Shown: positions 17,734 through 26,972, counted from the first letter of the stretch. The stretch: DNA of 64,000 nucleotides from Staphylococcus delphini (GCF_900636325.1 NZ_LR134263.1:434001-498000); one strand, 5' to 3'. Made by a program: numbers and translations. The notes: generated by a model not told the origin, from the sequence alone.

Positions 17734-18891
17734 ATGACATACGAATGGGTTATTATCGGTGGGGGTGTGCATGCGACGACGATTGCATTACAACTCCGAC
17801 AACTCGGATTACCCGTGGAACAACTGAGAATGATTGATCCACATCCTCATTTATTAGATCAATTTGATAGACAAACAGCGCGTATCGAGATGCCTTATTT
17901 ACGTTCGCCATTAGTGCATCATTGTCATCCTGAACCTTTTGATTTGAAAAAATTCGCGAAACAAGAAGGCTATACACAACCAATGATTGGTCCGTATCAA
18001 CGCCCAAGATTAGATATGTTTTTCGACCATACACGTCATTGGATACGTCATTACGGTTTAGAGACATGTCATATTTGTCAAAAGGCAATACATCTATGTC
18101 GTTGCTGTGAAGATTGGGAAATTACATTAGACAATCAGCAACAAATTCGAACACAACACGTCGTTTTAGCTATGGGGACACACCATACGCCGTTCATTCC
18201 ACCTGCATTTCAAGATCAACCGCACGTGCAACATATTCACAGTCGTGACCTCGATACAACGATGCAAGGTTCTCATGTGGTCGGAAGTGGGATTTCGGCA
18301 GGGCATCTTGCTATTAAATTGCTCACAGAAAGTCCAGATAAAACTGTTCATTTATGGATGAAGAAGCCTTTTGATGTCCATCATTTCGATGCGGATCCGG
18401 CGTGGTTAGGTCCGAAAAATATGAAGCCTTTTGAAGCGATGCCGTTAGCGGAAAGAATTCACGTTAACAAACAAGAACGTCATAAAGGCTCCATGCCGAG
18501 AGATATGTATATGACATTGAAAAATTATGAAAAAGCAGGCCGTTTGATCGTGCACCATACGCCTATCGAACGACTAGAAGATCATTGTATCGTTGTTGGA
18601 GAGACGCGCGTGGCATACGATGGCATTTATTTGGCAACGGGCTTTGTTCTTGATGTAATGACACAACCACTTATTCAAGACATTTTACGATTACCTGAAG
18701 CACAACTCGTCGCAGGTTACCCGAAAACGACAACACAGCTGGAATGGGTGCCTCGTTTATATGTTTCAGGCATGTTAGCGGACTTGGCATTAGGTCCTTT
18801 TGCCCGCAATATTATGGGTGGTCGACAAGCGGCGTTACGTATCGGTCAAGCGTATATCGAAAGTACGACAGCTTATCAGAACGCAGTATAA
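17734..18891 (+). CDS. FAD/NAD(P)-binding oxidoreductase, SidA/IucD-like
   Basis: About 385 aa cytoplasmic flavoprotein. Rossmann motif near the start (EWVIIGGGVHATTIA), then PYLRSPLVHHCHPEPFDL and QRPRLDMFFDH as in N-hydroxylating monooxygenase-like proteins, a second nucleotide-binding region VVGSGISAGHLAIKLL, and LATGF near the end followed by LGPFARNIMGGRQAA. It contains many His and Cys (CHICQKAIHLCRCCEDW near 113-127), unusual and possibly metal- or redox-linked. ATG 17734 is preferred over an in-frame ATG at 17611 because the dinucleotide motif then lies at the N-terminus. No siderophore genes are nearby, so the substrate is open. Confidence 0.75.
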   Translation: MTYEWVIIGGGVHATTIALQLRQLGLPVEQLRMIDPHPHLLDQFDRQTARIEMPYLRSPLVHHCHPEPFDLKKFAKQEGYTQPMIGPYQRPRLDMFFDHTRHWIRHYGLETCHICQKAIHLCRCCEDWEITLDNQQQIRTQHVVLAMGTHHTPFIPPAFQDQPHVQHIHSRDLDTTMQGSHVVGSGISAGHLAIKLLTESPDKTVHLWMKKPFDVHHFDADPAWLGPKNMKPFEAMPLAERIHVNKQERHKGSMPRDMYMTLKNYEKAGRLIVHHTPIERLEDHCIVVGETRVAYDGIYLATGFVLDVMTQPLIQDILRLPEAQLVAGYPKTTTQLEWVPRLYVSGMLADLALGPFARNIMGGRQAALRIGQAYIESTTAYQNAV

Positions 18892-18962
18892 TGATGATTT
18901 TGTAATCGCACTATGAAATGATTCGCATATCCGATATAATGCGAGTGATAGGAGCGATAACT

Positions 18963-19358
18963 ATGAAAAAAACTAAAGGCGAAAAATCTCCAAAATATCG
19001 TAAAATCAGTCATCGCGTGATGCAGGTGATCTTTGCATTTGGCATCATTTTACTCATTTTATTTATCGGTATGGGGACTGTCATTCCAGAACTTAACCGC
19101 CACACGTATGAAGGTGTCGTCGTAGAAAAATATAGAGAAAATCATGGAATGACGACAGGCACAACACAATTTATTGAACTGAAACAAGGCAATCGTACGA
19201 TTAAGATAGAGAACAGTGATATTTTATTACATGGCAAATGGGATAGTCAGGCGGTACAAAAAGACATTCGTGAAGGTGAGAAGGCGACCGTGCATACGAT
19301 TGGATTTGACGTACCTAGTCTTGGCATCCATCCGAACTTGTATCAAATTAAGCAATAA
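18963..19358 (+). CDS. Single-pass membrane protein, unknown function
   Basis: A 131-aa protein. Basic N-terminus (KKTKGEKSPKYRKISHR), one transmembrane helix around residues 20-42 (VIFAFGIILLILFIGMGTVI), then an extracellular domain of about 85 residues with a beta-rich look (YEGVVVEKYREN, TTQFIELKQGNRTIKIEN, GEKATVHTIGFDVPSLG). TAGGAG is at the right distance from ATG 18963. No family recognised. It may be cotranscribed with the flavoprotein 70 bp upstream. Confidence 0.7.
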   Translation: MKKTKGEKSPKYRKISHRVMQVIFAFGIILLILFIGMGTVIPELNRHTYEGVVVEKYRENHGMTTGTTQFIELKQGNRTIKIENSDILLHGKWDSQAVQKDIREGEKATVHTIGFDVPSLGIHPNLYQIKQ

Positions 19359-19384
19359 CCATTTTTTTAATGAGACACAAAAAA

Positions 19385-19776
19385 GTAGGGGTTAGGACAT
19401 AGAAAATTTCAAGCCTCAATCCATTCATAGGTTGATGGTTCATTAATGACTTTAGAACAGTCGGAAAATGATGGCTAATGGGATAGAAAAAATTGATGCT
19501 ATTGTTTTCTTGATTTCATAAACTTGCCCTCAGTTTCGCTGTATTTCATATAAGATTGTCCAGAGGGCTGAGACTCCTGAGGGATCAGCTGGTCCGGAAA
19601 ATCCAATTCGGCATCCATCTAGTGTACACTTCAATCAAGCCGAATTTAGTTGAAGGGCCAGCCCCTAGGAAAGCGAAGCCACGATGGCAATCAAAAGCAG
19701 AATTAGTGGAGAGAGGGCAAGTTCAACAAAAATACTTCATCAATAGCATCAAAAATTTTAATGTCCCATCCCCTAC
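19385..19776. repeat. Long palindromic intergenic repeat, copy R2 (short core)
   Basis: A 392 bp element with clear ends: GTAGGGGTTAGGACAT at the left and ATGTCCCATCCCCTAC at the right (14 of 16 complementary). Inside are the same nested arms as in R1: TTGATGCTATTG/CAATAGCATCAA, AAACTTGCCCTC/GAGGGCAAGTT, AATTCGGC/GCCGAATT. The core is ATCAGCTGGTCCGG as in R1. It lies between the small membrane gene and cdaR and disrupts neither. Reading frames within it are not genes. Confidence 0.85.
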
Positions 19777-19844
19777 CTTTTTCGGACTAATATCATTATT
19801 GGTGATAAAACAGTTGAAAAATGGAGGTAAATGGGATAAAAAAT

Positions 19845-20975
19845 TTATTCCGAACCTTCATAAAGCAACTGTGCAATTCTTAATAACACAATCCCATCAA
19901 TCGTATTCGGATCCCAACCTGTAATTTCATGGATTTTCTTAATACGATAATTCAATGTGTTACGGTGGATAAACAAATCGTTCGCAGTTTTGACTAATTT
20001 GCCATGGTTTCTAAAATAAGCTTCCACAGTTTCTCCTAAATACTTATCTTCCCCTAAATGCAGTAGTTTTTTATAATTTGCGACTAATGTTGTTTCGTTT
20101 TCTGGTGTAAACTTTTTAATATTATTACAAATGGTTGCGAGTTCATGCGATTTATAAGTATGTAGTCCTTCTTGGATTTTTAAATCGTGTAATAGGGACT
20201 GTAACGAACGCGCTTCATGATAGGACTGGACTAATCCTTTGATGCCAGTTGTAAATGAGCCTAGTGTAATGAGTGTACGGTCAAACACTTCATTTTGGAC
20301 ATTTTTATCAAAGCCTTCAATCAATGCTTCATGAGATTTACCACGATTGGGGTTCGCTTTGACAATATAGACGTATTCCTGAGGCGAAATTTCGACAACG
20401 TCATCCCCTGGCAACCTCAACGCTAGTAACGCATCTCGTAAAGCGGTTGTTTTAGATTTGCTTGAACTTTGCATAGAAATGAGTGCAACAGTAAATTCAT
20501 CATTTAAACCTAAGCGCTCAACCAAACTTTTGCGTTGGTAATTTTGAAAGTAAACGTCAGGATTGAATAAAATATGTGCCAACATTTGTGTACGTGACAA
20601 AGTTTCTTGAAAACGAGAATAATGTTCTAACTCTTCTTCAACGATAAATTCGGCATGTAGTTTTAATAAATGTGAATAAGCACGAATTTCGTCAGGATTC
20701 CCACTAACGAGTAAGGCGCCGTAAACCCTCCCATGTAGTTCAATAGGCAGAATAACACCGGGGTGTTGTACGTTCCAAAAAGACATATCTTCTAATTCAA
20801 TATCGATGGGCAGGTTACGTTCAATCGAGTGACGCGCAGCTTGATGTACTTCACCCACACGATCAGGGTTAGACGTTGCGATAATTTGACCGCCCCGATT
20901 CGTAATCAGTACTTCAGCTTTAATGATAGATGACGCTTTTTTTACGACTTTTTGAGCCCAATGTTGTTTTATCAT
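19845..20975 (-). CDS. cdaR: CdaR-family transcriptional regulator (sugar diacid type)
   Basis: 376 aa with an N-terminal diacid recognition domain (AQKVVKKASSIIKAEVLITN, GGQIIATSNPDRVGEVH, SGNPDEIRAYSHLLKLHAE), a central GGDEF-like degenerate region, and a C-terminal PucR-type helix-turn-helix (KTANDLFIHRNTLNYRIKKI). CdaR proteins activate genes for glucarate, galactarate and glycerate use. No such gene is adjacent; a glycerate kinase and an ACS-family transporter lie about 31 kb away. GGAG is 8 bp before ATG 20975. An IS110 element sits 128 bp upstream. Confidence 0.85.
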   Translation of the reverse strand: MIKQHWAQKVVKKASSIIKAEVLITNRGGQIIATSNPDRVGEVHQAARHSIERNLPIDIELEDMSFWNVQHPGVILPIELHGRVYGALLVSGNPDEIRAYSHLLKLHAEFIVEEELEHYSRFQETLSRTQMLAHILFNPDVYFQNYQRKSLVERLGLNDEFTVALISMQSSSKSKTTALRDALLALRLPGDDVVEISPQEYVYIVKANPNRGKSHEALIEGFDKNVQNEVFDRTLITLGSFTTGIKGLVQSYHEARSLQSLLHDLKIQEGLHTYKSHELATICNNIKKFTPENETTLVANYKKLLHLGEDKYLGETVEAYFRNHGKLVKTANDLFIHRNTLNYRIKKIHEITGWDPNTIDGIVLLRIAQLLYEGSE

Positions 20976-21102
20976 TTACTCCAGCTCCTATTCCTACGAT
21001 TTGTCAAGGGCGTGTTAATTAAAAATGACATTACTGAACTAGACCGTCCAATTTTTACTTTTTTGAATAAGGTGTTATGATGTATATGATTATATGGTTT
21101 CG

Positions 21103-22311
21103 TTAGTGGGGTGCTTTCTGATAATCATATAATTTATCATTGACTATCAAGTAGTGAATGGTCTTTAATAAGCGATTGATACTCGCTATTACGGCAGTCT
21201 TGTGGGGTTTCCCATGAGGCTGCTCTCTTAATTTGTAATAATAATCCACAATATGGCTTTGATAATGATTTCTTCCCCTAATAATGTTCATAATGATCAA
21301 ATACAATAAACGTCTCGCTTTTTTATTTCCTCTTTTGTTGATTGTATCTCTACTTTTTGAAGTTCCTGATTGATAACGTTTAATATCAATACCTACAAAT
21401 GCATTCAGTTGTTTATTTGTTTTAAAATTTCTAATATCACCAAGCTCCCCAATAAGCAATGCAGCTGTGAGTTCTCCGATGCCAGGAATTGAAATAATGT
21501 TTTCAAACTCAGTCGTTTTTTTTGCTAGATCAATCATTTCCTGATCAAATACTTTCTTTTCTTCTATCGCAATAAGCAGTTTGTCACATAGGTATTGGAC
21601 TTTTTTTATTAGAAAAGAAGACTTGTCCACATTCGGAAAACTATTATTCTTGATCTCAATTAATTTTTGGGCATACTTGTGAGCTTTATTAACTGAAATG
21701 CCTTTATCAGTTGAATGAAGCACTTTTTCGACTAATTCATCATCAGACAACATGCTTACATAATCAGGATGAGGAAATGTTTTAGCTATATTTAATGCGA
21801 TTTTTGAATATCTGTTAGTAAATAACTTTTCTAACCCTGGAAATGTTTGATGTAGTGTTTCGACTAACTCAACTTTGAGACGATTTTGGTTCGTCTCCAT
21901 TTCTAAGTGAAAGCGTGCACGTTCTCTCAGTTCAAAGTATATCTCTTCAGACTGACGTTGTACCTTTGAATCTTTCATTCTAAAGGCAAGAAGTGCAAGT
22001 TTATGTGCGTCTGATTTATCTGTTTTCCATGACCTTAATGAACTCATTTTGAACTTGGCTTCTAGGGGATTCATTTCTAAGTAATCTATTTTGTGAACTG
22101 CACAGAAGCGTTTCATGCCCCTTGAATAAATACCTGTTGATTCAAAGAGGATAAATAGGGAATCAAGATGCTTGATATAATTTTCAAGATGACGATAGCC
22201 ATTTTGATTATTTTGAATGACCAATTCTTTAACCAAAACTTCATCCTTATAATGTGCGACCACACTTTCTGACTTACTTACATCAATGCCTAAACAGTTG
22301 ATAAAAATCAT
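21103..22311 (-). mobile_element. IS110-family insertion sequence (transposase gene; true ends not resolved)
   Basis: The 402-aa transposase has the IS110 layout. An N-terminal RuvC-like DEDD domain starts LGIDVSKSESVVAHY and continues with FESTGIYSRGMKRF and SWKTDKSDAHKLALLA (acidic residues present). A helical linker follows, then the C-terminal Transposase_20 domain ISIPGIGELTAALLIGELGD, LNAFVGIDIKRYQSG with the catalytic Ser region, and RGNKKARRLLYLI. The frame is intact, so it may be active. IS110 elements have no terminal inverted repeats, so ends cannot be set by eye. The element carries about 200 bp of non-coding DNA upstream of the transposase. Confidence 0.9.
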
Positions 22312-22500
22312 ACCTTTCTTTATTGAATTGAGAAGATTTTAACTTTACTTAGCCTTTTTCATTTCATTTTCCTATACACGGTTTCTAGAACCCAACATAC
22401 TTCAATCGAATTTCAAAAGGAGAGTAAAGCTGATCAGTTTATTTTACGGATTCAAAGATCCACGGAGCTGCTCGATCTACTTCTCTCTACAACTATAAAA
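22312..22500 (-). ncRNA. Candidate IS110 bridge/seeker RNA region
   Basis: In the IS110 subgroup the non-coding region 5' of the transposase encodes an RNA with guide loops. On the minus strand this region shows hairpin AGATCGAGCAGCTCCGTGGATCT (AGATC/GATCT with GAGC/GCTC inside) at about 22448-22476, then AAACTGATCAGCTTTACTCTCC. The stretch downstream of the transposase is short, which favours this side. Exact ends and guide loops are not determined. Confidence 0.4.
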
Positions 22501-22502
22501 AA

Positions 22503-22543
22503 TAGCTGTGAAGAAATCTATCGTCATAAATTTCTTCACAGCT
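22503..22543. terminator. Perfect 15 bp hairpin beside the IS element
   Basis: TAGCTGTGAAGAAAT and ATTTCTTCACAGCTA pair perfectly around an 11-base loop. It lies where the upstream end of the IS110 element should be. It could be an old terminator (a TTTTTTT run follows about 10 bp later) or the structured target of the element. Confidence 0.45.
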
Positions 22544-23270
22544 AATCTTAGTATGTTTTTTTATATGTATTCTTAAACAAAGGTAAAGCAGTCCCCTTTT
22601 GTTGAATAGTGGAATGGACATCAGAAGATGAAGATGAGTCGGCCTGTTGTATTTGTCACACGAACACTTTTGATTGCATCGTTTCATGACTGGCAAAATA
22701 TCGCCACTTCCTAGCTTATAGTGAAAGGGCTGCTGTCATACATATTGAGAAAGGGCAATCGTCATATCATACCGTGTTATCTAAACGAACAACAGAAAAA
22801 ATAGAATATAATTTTTTTGTCCTATTACACTTGATTTTTCACTTAATGATATTAAATGTATATATCATATCATAGAATGAATTAATTGTATTAAGTTTAC
22901 CGAAATCTTTTCTTTAAGTTTTTTTGAACTTTGTTAACTCTGATTTACAATGTAAAGATGCAATTCAATCTTTCTTATTTTAGTGTTAACTGTACTTTTA
23001 TAATAAAACACGTTTTACTTTTTATGCAAATTTATATCTAATTATCTTAGAAGTTATATATTATTAATTTAACAATATAGTTATGATGACTAGGAAAAAG
23101 TTACATTATTTTATATTATAACAATAAAAATTAAATTTTAAAGTAGGGTAGGAAAATTTTTCTTCTTTAAACTGATTTGTTAAAAAGTGTGGCATTTTTA
23201 AGTGTTAAAAAAGAAGGCATATGATTAAGAATGGCGTGAAATCAACGTTTGTTGCGTGGTGGAGAAAATG
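22544..23270. other. Gene-free, AT-rich stretch with a possible gene relic
   Basis: No intact gene. At 22691-22800 the plus strand reads AYSERAAVIHIEKGQSSYH followed by TVLSKR without a start, faintly like the N-terminus of an acyl-CoA/AMP-forming synthetase. From 22800 to 23150 the DNA is very AT-rich with no structure I can assign. Confidence 0.3.
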
Positions 23271-23318
23271 AAAAAGAAGGGAGGGCCATCGTGCGAATGC
23301 ACAGTATGTCTCCCTTTA
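23271..23318 (-). terminator. Terminator of the UPF0324 gene
   Basis: On the minus strand AAAGGGAG pairs with CTCCCTT followed by CTTTTTC. It sits 10 bp after the stop of the exporter gene. Confidence 0.65.
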
Positions 23319-23326
23319 GAGTGATT

Positions 23327-24316
23327 TTACAACATGCCAATCATCGCTAAAATAATCAAACTTGTCACAATTAAAGCAACCCAAGTGATCATTCCTAACA
23401 AGATAGGGCGAATACCTGCTTGTTTAAATTGGCTAAATTTGACTGATAAACCAACCCCCGCAAGTGCGATCGTAATGAAAAAGAGTGCTGCTTGTTTGAA
23501 AATCGTAATGACACCATCAGAAAAATTAAAAACGGTACTGATCAGTGATGCCACAATAAACCAAATAATAAAGTTGGGAATCATCGCCCATATATTTTGA
23601 CTTTGGCCACCGTCATTTGTCGTTTGTTGACGTTTAGCCATCCAAAATGCCAAACCAATCGTAATCGGAATAATAAAAAGTGTACGTGTTAATTTAACAA
23701 TGGTCGCGACTTCAAGTGCCTTTGAACCATACAACGCACTTGCTGCAACGACACTCGATGTATCGTTAATCGCTGTCCCACTGAAAAAACCAAATGCTTC
23801 TTGACTCATATGAAAAAAGTGGCCTATCGGTGGGAAAATAATGACCGCGATTAAGTTAAATAAAAACACTGTAGAAAGACTGAAAGCAATGATATTGTCT
23901 TTGGCTTTAATGACGGGACTTGTTGCGGCAATCGCAGAACCCCCACAAATGGACGTGCCGACACCGATTAAAATCCCTGTATGTAAATCAATATGGAGTA
24001 ACTTGACTAACAATGTGACCACAACAAAGGCAACAATTAAAGTCACAATGAGTATCGGTAGTGATTTGAGACCCACTGTGCCGATTGATTGAAAACTGAG
24101 TGTAAAACCGAGCAATATGATGCTGTAATGCAATACTTTTTTGCTGCTATACTGAATACCGGGTTTGAATGATTCGGATAGTTTTAACGTATTATTCAAA
24201 ATCATGCCGATGACCATCGCAAAAATCGCACTCCCTACAATTGGAAAAAAGTGACCTAAGAGGGTAGCGATAATGGCAATAGTGAGCGTTAGGCATAATC
24301 CTTTTACTTTTGACAT
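23327..24316 (-). CDS. UPF0324 (YeiH-type) membrane protein, putative sulfate exporter family
   Basis: A 329-aa protein with about ten hydrophobic helices. Family signatures are FAMVIGMILNN near the N-terminus, LGFTLSFQSIG, GTSICGGSAIAATSPVI (conserved glycine-rich loop) and GTAINDTSSVVAAS. The start at 24316 has AAAGGAT about 9 bp upstream; an upstream extension of the frame lacks support. The family name is by homology; function is not well established. Confidence 0.85.
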   Translation of the reverse strand: MSKVKGLCLTLTIAIIATLLGHFFPIVGSAIFAMVIGMILNNTLKLSESFKPGIQYSSKKVLHYSIILLGFTLSFQSIGTVGLKSLPILIVTLIVAFVVVTLLVKLLHIDLHTGILIGVGTSICGGSAIAATSPVIKAKDNIIAFSLSTVFLFNLIAVIIFPPIGHFFHMSQEAFGFFSGTAINDTSSVVAASALYGSKALEVATIVKLTRTLFIIPITIGLAFWMAKRQQTTNDGGQSQNIWAMIPNFIIWFIVASLISTVFNFSDGVITIFKQAALFFITIALAGVGLSVKFSQFKQAGIRPILLGMITWVALIVTSLIILAMIGML

Positions 24317-24550
24317 AGTGATCGATCCTTTCGTGAAATGACATCGCAACATATGAACATGACGTACATTTTTTGCGCTAAGTTCAGTAAAGTGACAATG
24401 GTACAAGTCATCCTCGTTTGTTTTCAAGTATAGGCGTATCAAAATCGTTTTTCAATAGGCATATACGCTTATAGGTCAATAATGTTGACTTTGTTATCGC
24501 ATGCGTATAAAATGTAAATTGTAATCAATAAAGAGAAAAAGGACGGGATA

Positions 24551-26197
24551 ATGATGAAAAAACGTATTGGGCAATTTTTGATAGATGAAATCGCAAAACA
24601 AGGCGTTGATAAAATTTTTGGCGTTCCTGGTGATTTCAACTTAACATTTTTAGATGATATTGAAGCGCATAAGACGTTAGAATGGGTGGGCAATACGAAT
24701 GAATTGAATGCAAGTTATGCCGCAGACGGTTATGCACGTTTGAACGGACTTGCCGCTATGGTAACGACGTTTGGTGTCGGTGAATTAAGTGCGGTTAACG
24801 GTATCGCGGGTTCATATGCAGAAAATGTCCCTGTGATACAAATTACAGGTGCACCGACGACAGTGGTTGAAGAAGCAGGCAAATACGTGCACCATTCTTT
24901 AGGTAACGGCAAATTTGATGACTATCAAAAAATGTATGCACAAATTACTGAAGCACAAACAGTATTAACTGTAGACAATGCATTAACAGAAATCCCACGT
25001 ATCATTAAAGTGGCAACTGAAGAAAAACGTCCGGTACACGTTCACTTACCGATTGACATCGCAGCTAAAGAAATTGAAGTACCAGATGACGTCACATATC
25101 CTACAACTCAAAAAGCAGAAAATGTTTCAACTGTAGTAGAAAAATTAACAAAACGATTACAAGCCGCACAACAAGTGACCCTCATTGTCGGACATCAAAT
25201 CAATAGCTATGGTTTACAAAAAGATATCCAAGCATTAGCCGAAAAATTAAATTTACCTGTCGCACAATTGTCACTCGGTAAAGGCGCGTTTAATGAAGAA
25301 AGTCCACAATATATGGGTGTATACGATGGATATATTGCAGAAGACAATATCCGTGATTACGTTGATGGTAGTGATTTGGTTATTACTTTAGGTGCCAAAT
25401 TGACTGACTCAGCAACAGCAGGATTCTCACAAAAATTCTCAAATGATGCGATTGTAACGTTGAATCATCGCGACGTTAAAGTAGGCGACTATACAACAAC
25501 TGAACCGTCATTGCTTGAAATTGTAGAAGCGTTCAAAGACATTGATTTCAAATATGAAGGCCACTTCCCACAATATCAATGGCCAGATGTATCCGCAGCA
25601 GTATATAACGATGAACCATTAACACAAGAAAACTATTTCAACTTAATGCAAGAGTTTTTACGCAAAGGTGACGTTGTGTTAGGCGAGCAAGGGACATCAT
25701 TCTTTGGTGCATACCGTTTAGCACTTCAAGAAGGTACGACATTTATCGGTCAACCGTTATGGGGCTCAATCGGTTATACGCTCCCATCAACATTAGGTAC
25801 TTTACTTGCAGCGCCAGAACGTCGTCATGTGTTACTCATTGGTGACGGCTCATTACAATTAACAGCACAAGAAATGTCTACAATGGTACGTCAAAACTTA
25901 AATCCAGTTATCTTTATTATTAACAATGATGGCTATACAGTTGAGAAAAAAATTCACGGTGAAAATGCCAAATATAACGACATTCAAATGTGGGACTACA
26001 AATTATTACCAGCATTATTCGGCAACAAAGACATCCCAACGTATGACGTCAAAACATCCAATGACTTAAAAGCAACAATGGATCAAATCAATCAAAACCC
26101 TGATACGATGCATGTTGTTGAGGTTCACATGGATGTATTAGATGCACCAGCGAACTTAAACGAAATTTCTAAAGCCTTTGCTGCACAAAACAAATAA
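24551..26197 (+). CDS. ipdC: ThDP-dependent indolepyruvate/pyruvate decarboxylase
   Basis: Decarboxylates a 2-oxo acid (pyruvate, indolepyruvate or phenylpyruvate) to the aldehyde. 548 aa, usual for the family. GVPGDFNLTFLDDI and NTNELNASYAADGYAR hold the catalytic Glu; YVHHSLGNGKF has the paired His of this subfamily; the ThDP/Mg motif is IGDGSLQLTAQEMS ending INNDGYTVEK. Start 24551 has AAGGA 7 bp upstream; ATG 24554 is the alternative. It is directly upstream of the trp locus but separated by a promoter and two T-boxes, so probably not cotranscribed. Confidence 0.85.
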   Translation: MMKKRIGQFLIDEIAKQGVDKIFGVPGDFNLTFLDDIEAHKTLEWVGNTNELNASYAADGYARLNGLAAMVTTFGVGELSAVNGIAGSYAENVPVIQITGAPTTVVEEAGKYVHHSLGNGKFDDYQKMYAQITEAQTVLTVDNALTEIPRIIKVATEEKRPVHVHLPIDIAAKEIEVPDDVTYPTTQKAENVSTVVEKLTKRLQAAQQVTLIVGHQINSYGLQKDIQALAEKLNLPVAQLSLGKGAFNEESPQYMGVYDGYIAEDNIRDYVDGSDLVITLGAKLTDSATAGFSQKFSNDAIVTLNHRDVKVGDYTTTEPSLLEIVEAFKDIDFKYEGHFPQYQWPDVSAAVYNDEPLTQENYFNLMQEFLRKGDVVLGEQGTSFFGAYRLALQEGTTFIGQPLWGSIGYTLPSTLGTLLAAPERRHVLLIGDGSLQLTAQEMSTMVRQNLNPVIFIINNDGYTVEKKIHGENAKYNDIQMWDYKLLPALFGNKDIPTYDVKTSNDLKATMDQINQNPDTMHVVEVHMDVLDAPANLNEISKAFAAQNK

Positions 26198-26224
26198 TCT
26201 GTTGTAGAGGGCAAAATTTTATGG

Positions 26225-26253
26225 TTGACATGAAATTGAAATGCATGTATAGT
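26225..26253 (+). promoter_or_regulatory. Promoter of the trp leader
   Basis: Perfect TTGACA (26225-26230), 17 bp spacer and TATAGT (26248-26253), immediately upstream of the first T-box leader. Confidence 0.85.
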
Positions 26254-26274
26254 GTTGGATAACTTCATAAAACG

Positions 26275-26490
26275 TATGATTGATAAGTAGTTTTTACGGA
26301 TGTAGCACGCAGAAAGCTAACGGTTGATGCAAGTTAGCACAATGTAGAGATGAATTGGGCAATCGCAATATACGACCAATTGAATTGTAATCAAAAGAGC
26401 GAACATGGGATAGAAATTCATGTTAACTAAGGTGGCACCACGGTAACGCGTCCTTACAGAAGAGACGTCTACTGTGGTGTTTTTTGTTTT
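26275..26490 (+). promoter_or_regulatory. T-box riboswitch 1 of the trp operon (Trp specifier)
   Basis: Stem I is closed by GATTG (26278-26282) with CAATC (26360-26364). The distal loop region has AAAGCTAACGGTTGATGCAA and a pairing GTTAGC. TGG at 26356-26358 in TGAATTGGGC is the likely specifier codon, followed by a purine. The T-box is AAGGTGGCACCACGG at 26429-26443; the UGGC bulge would pair with G73 of tRNA-Trp. The competing terminator is CACCACGGTA/TACTGTGGTG followed by TTTTTT near 26470-26487. Confidence 0.88.
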
Positions 26491-26544
26491 TGTCAGCTAG
26501 CAAAAAGGATCACAAAACCATTAATGACCTTCGTTTAGTTGTAG

Positions 26545-26690
26545 TGAGGCGTTGAGAGATGAAAATTTTTAGTATCAATTTCTGCATAGATTGATGGTTT
26601 ATTAATGATTTTAAAACTGTTAGAAAATGAGGATTAATAGGACAAAAAATTGATGCTTTTGTTTCCCATCTCCAAAAATTAAAGAAATGT
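26545..26690. repeat. Fragment of the palindromic repeat between the two T-boxes (R7)
   Basis: ATAGATTGATGG, TTATTAATGA, TTTTAAAACTGTTAGAAAATGAGG and AATTGATGCTTTTG line up with the outer left arm of R1 and R2 with scattered substitutions. The inner arms are missing. It lies after the first leader terminator and before the second T-box. Confidence 0.6.
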
Positions 26691-26744
26691 CTTATAAACG
26701 GAAGAAAGTGAATCGTGTTCCTTTCAACCGAAACCAACAATTGT

Positions 26745-26950
26745 GAGGTAAGAATAAGTAATTTGAACAATCGGTAGTTCCAGAAAATAGACGGTTGATG
26801 CGAGTCTATACCGACCTCAAATGAATTGGGTCTTACTTGAAGCAACCAACTGAATCATAACTTAAAGCGAACAGTGACAATACTGTTAACAAAGGTGGTA
26901 CCGCGTGTGAGCGTCCTTTTCGGAGGACAATCATGCGCGTTTTTTATTAC
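26745..26950 (+). promoter_or_regulatory. T-box riboswitch 2 of the trp operon (Trp specifier)
   Basis: Stem I is closed by GTAAGA (near 26748) with TCTTAC (26831-26836). Distal loop AGACGGTTGATGCGAGTCT matches leader 1. Specifier TGG at 26827-26829 in TGAATTGGGT. The T-box is AAAGGTGGTACCGCG at 26891-26905 with UGGU, which would meet G73 only as a wobble pair. A terminator with CGCG/CGCG and GTCC/GGAC stems ends in TTTTTT near 26946. No convincing separate promoter is visible between the two leaders. Confidence 0.88.
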
Positions 26951-26972
26951 CGAAAATTGAAGGAGGAGCCCT

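Noticed and set aside
19556..19924. A 122-codon open frame over R2
   Set aside because: It is read from the repeat arm, has no ribosome binding site and runs into the 3' end of cdaR on the other strand.
22493..22696. A 67-codon minus-strand frame next to the IS element
   Set aside because: It spans the perfect hairpin and has no translation signal.
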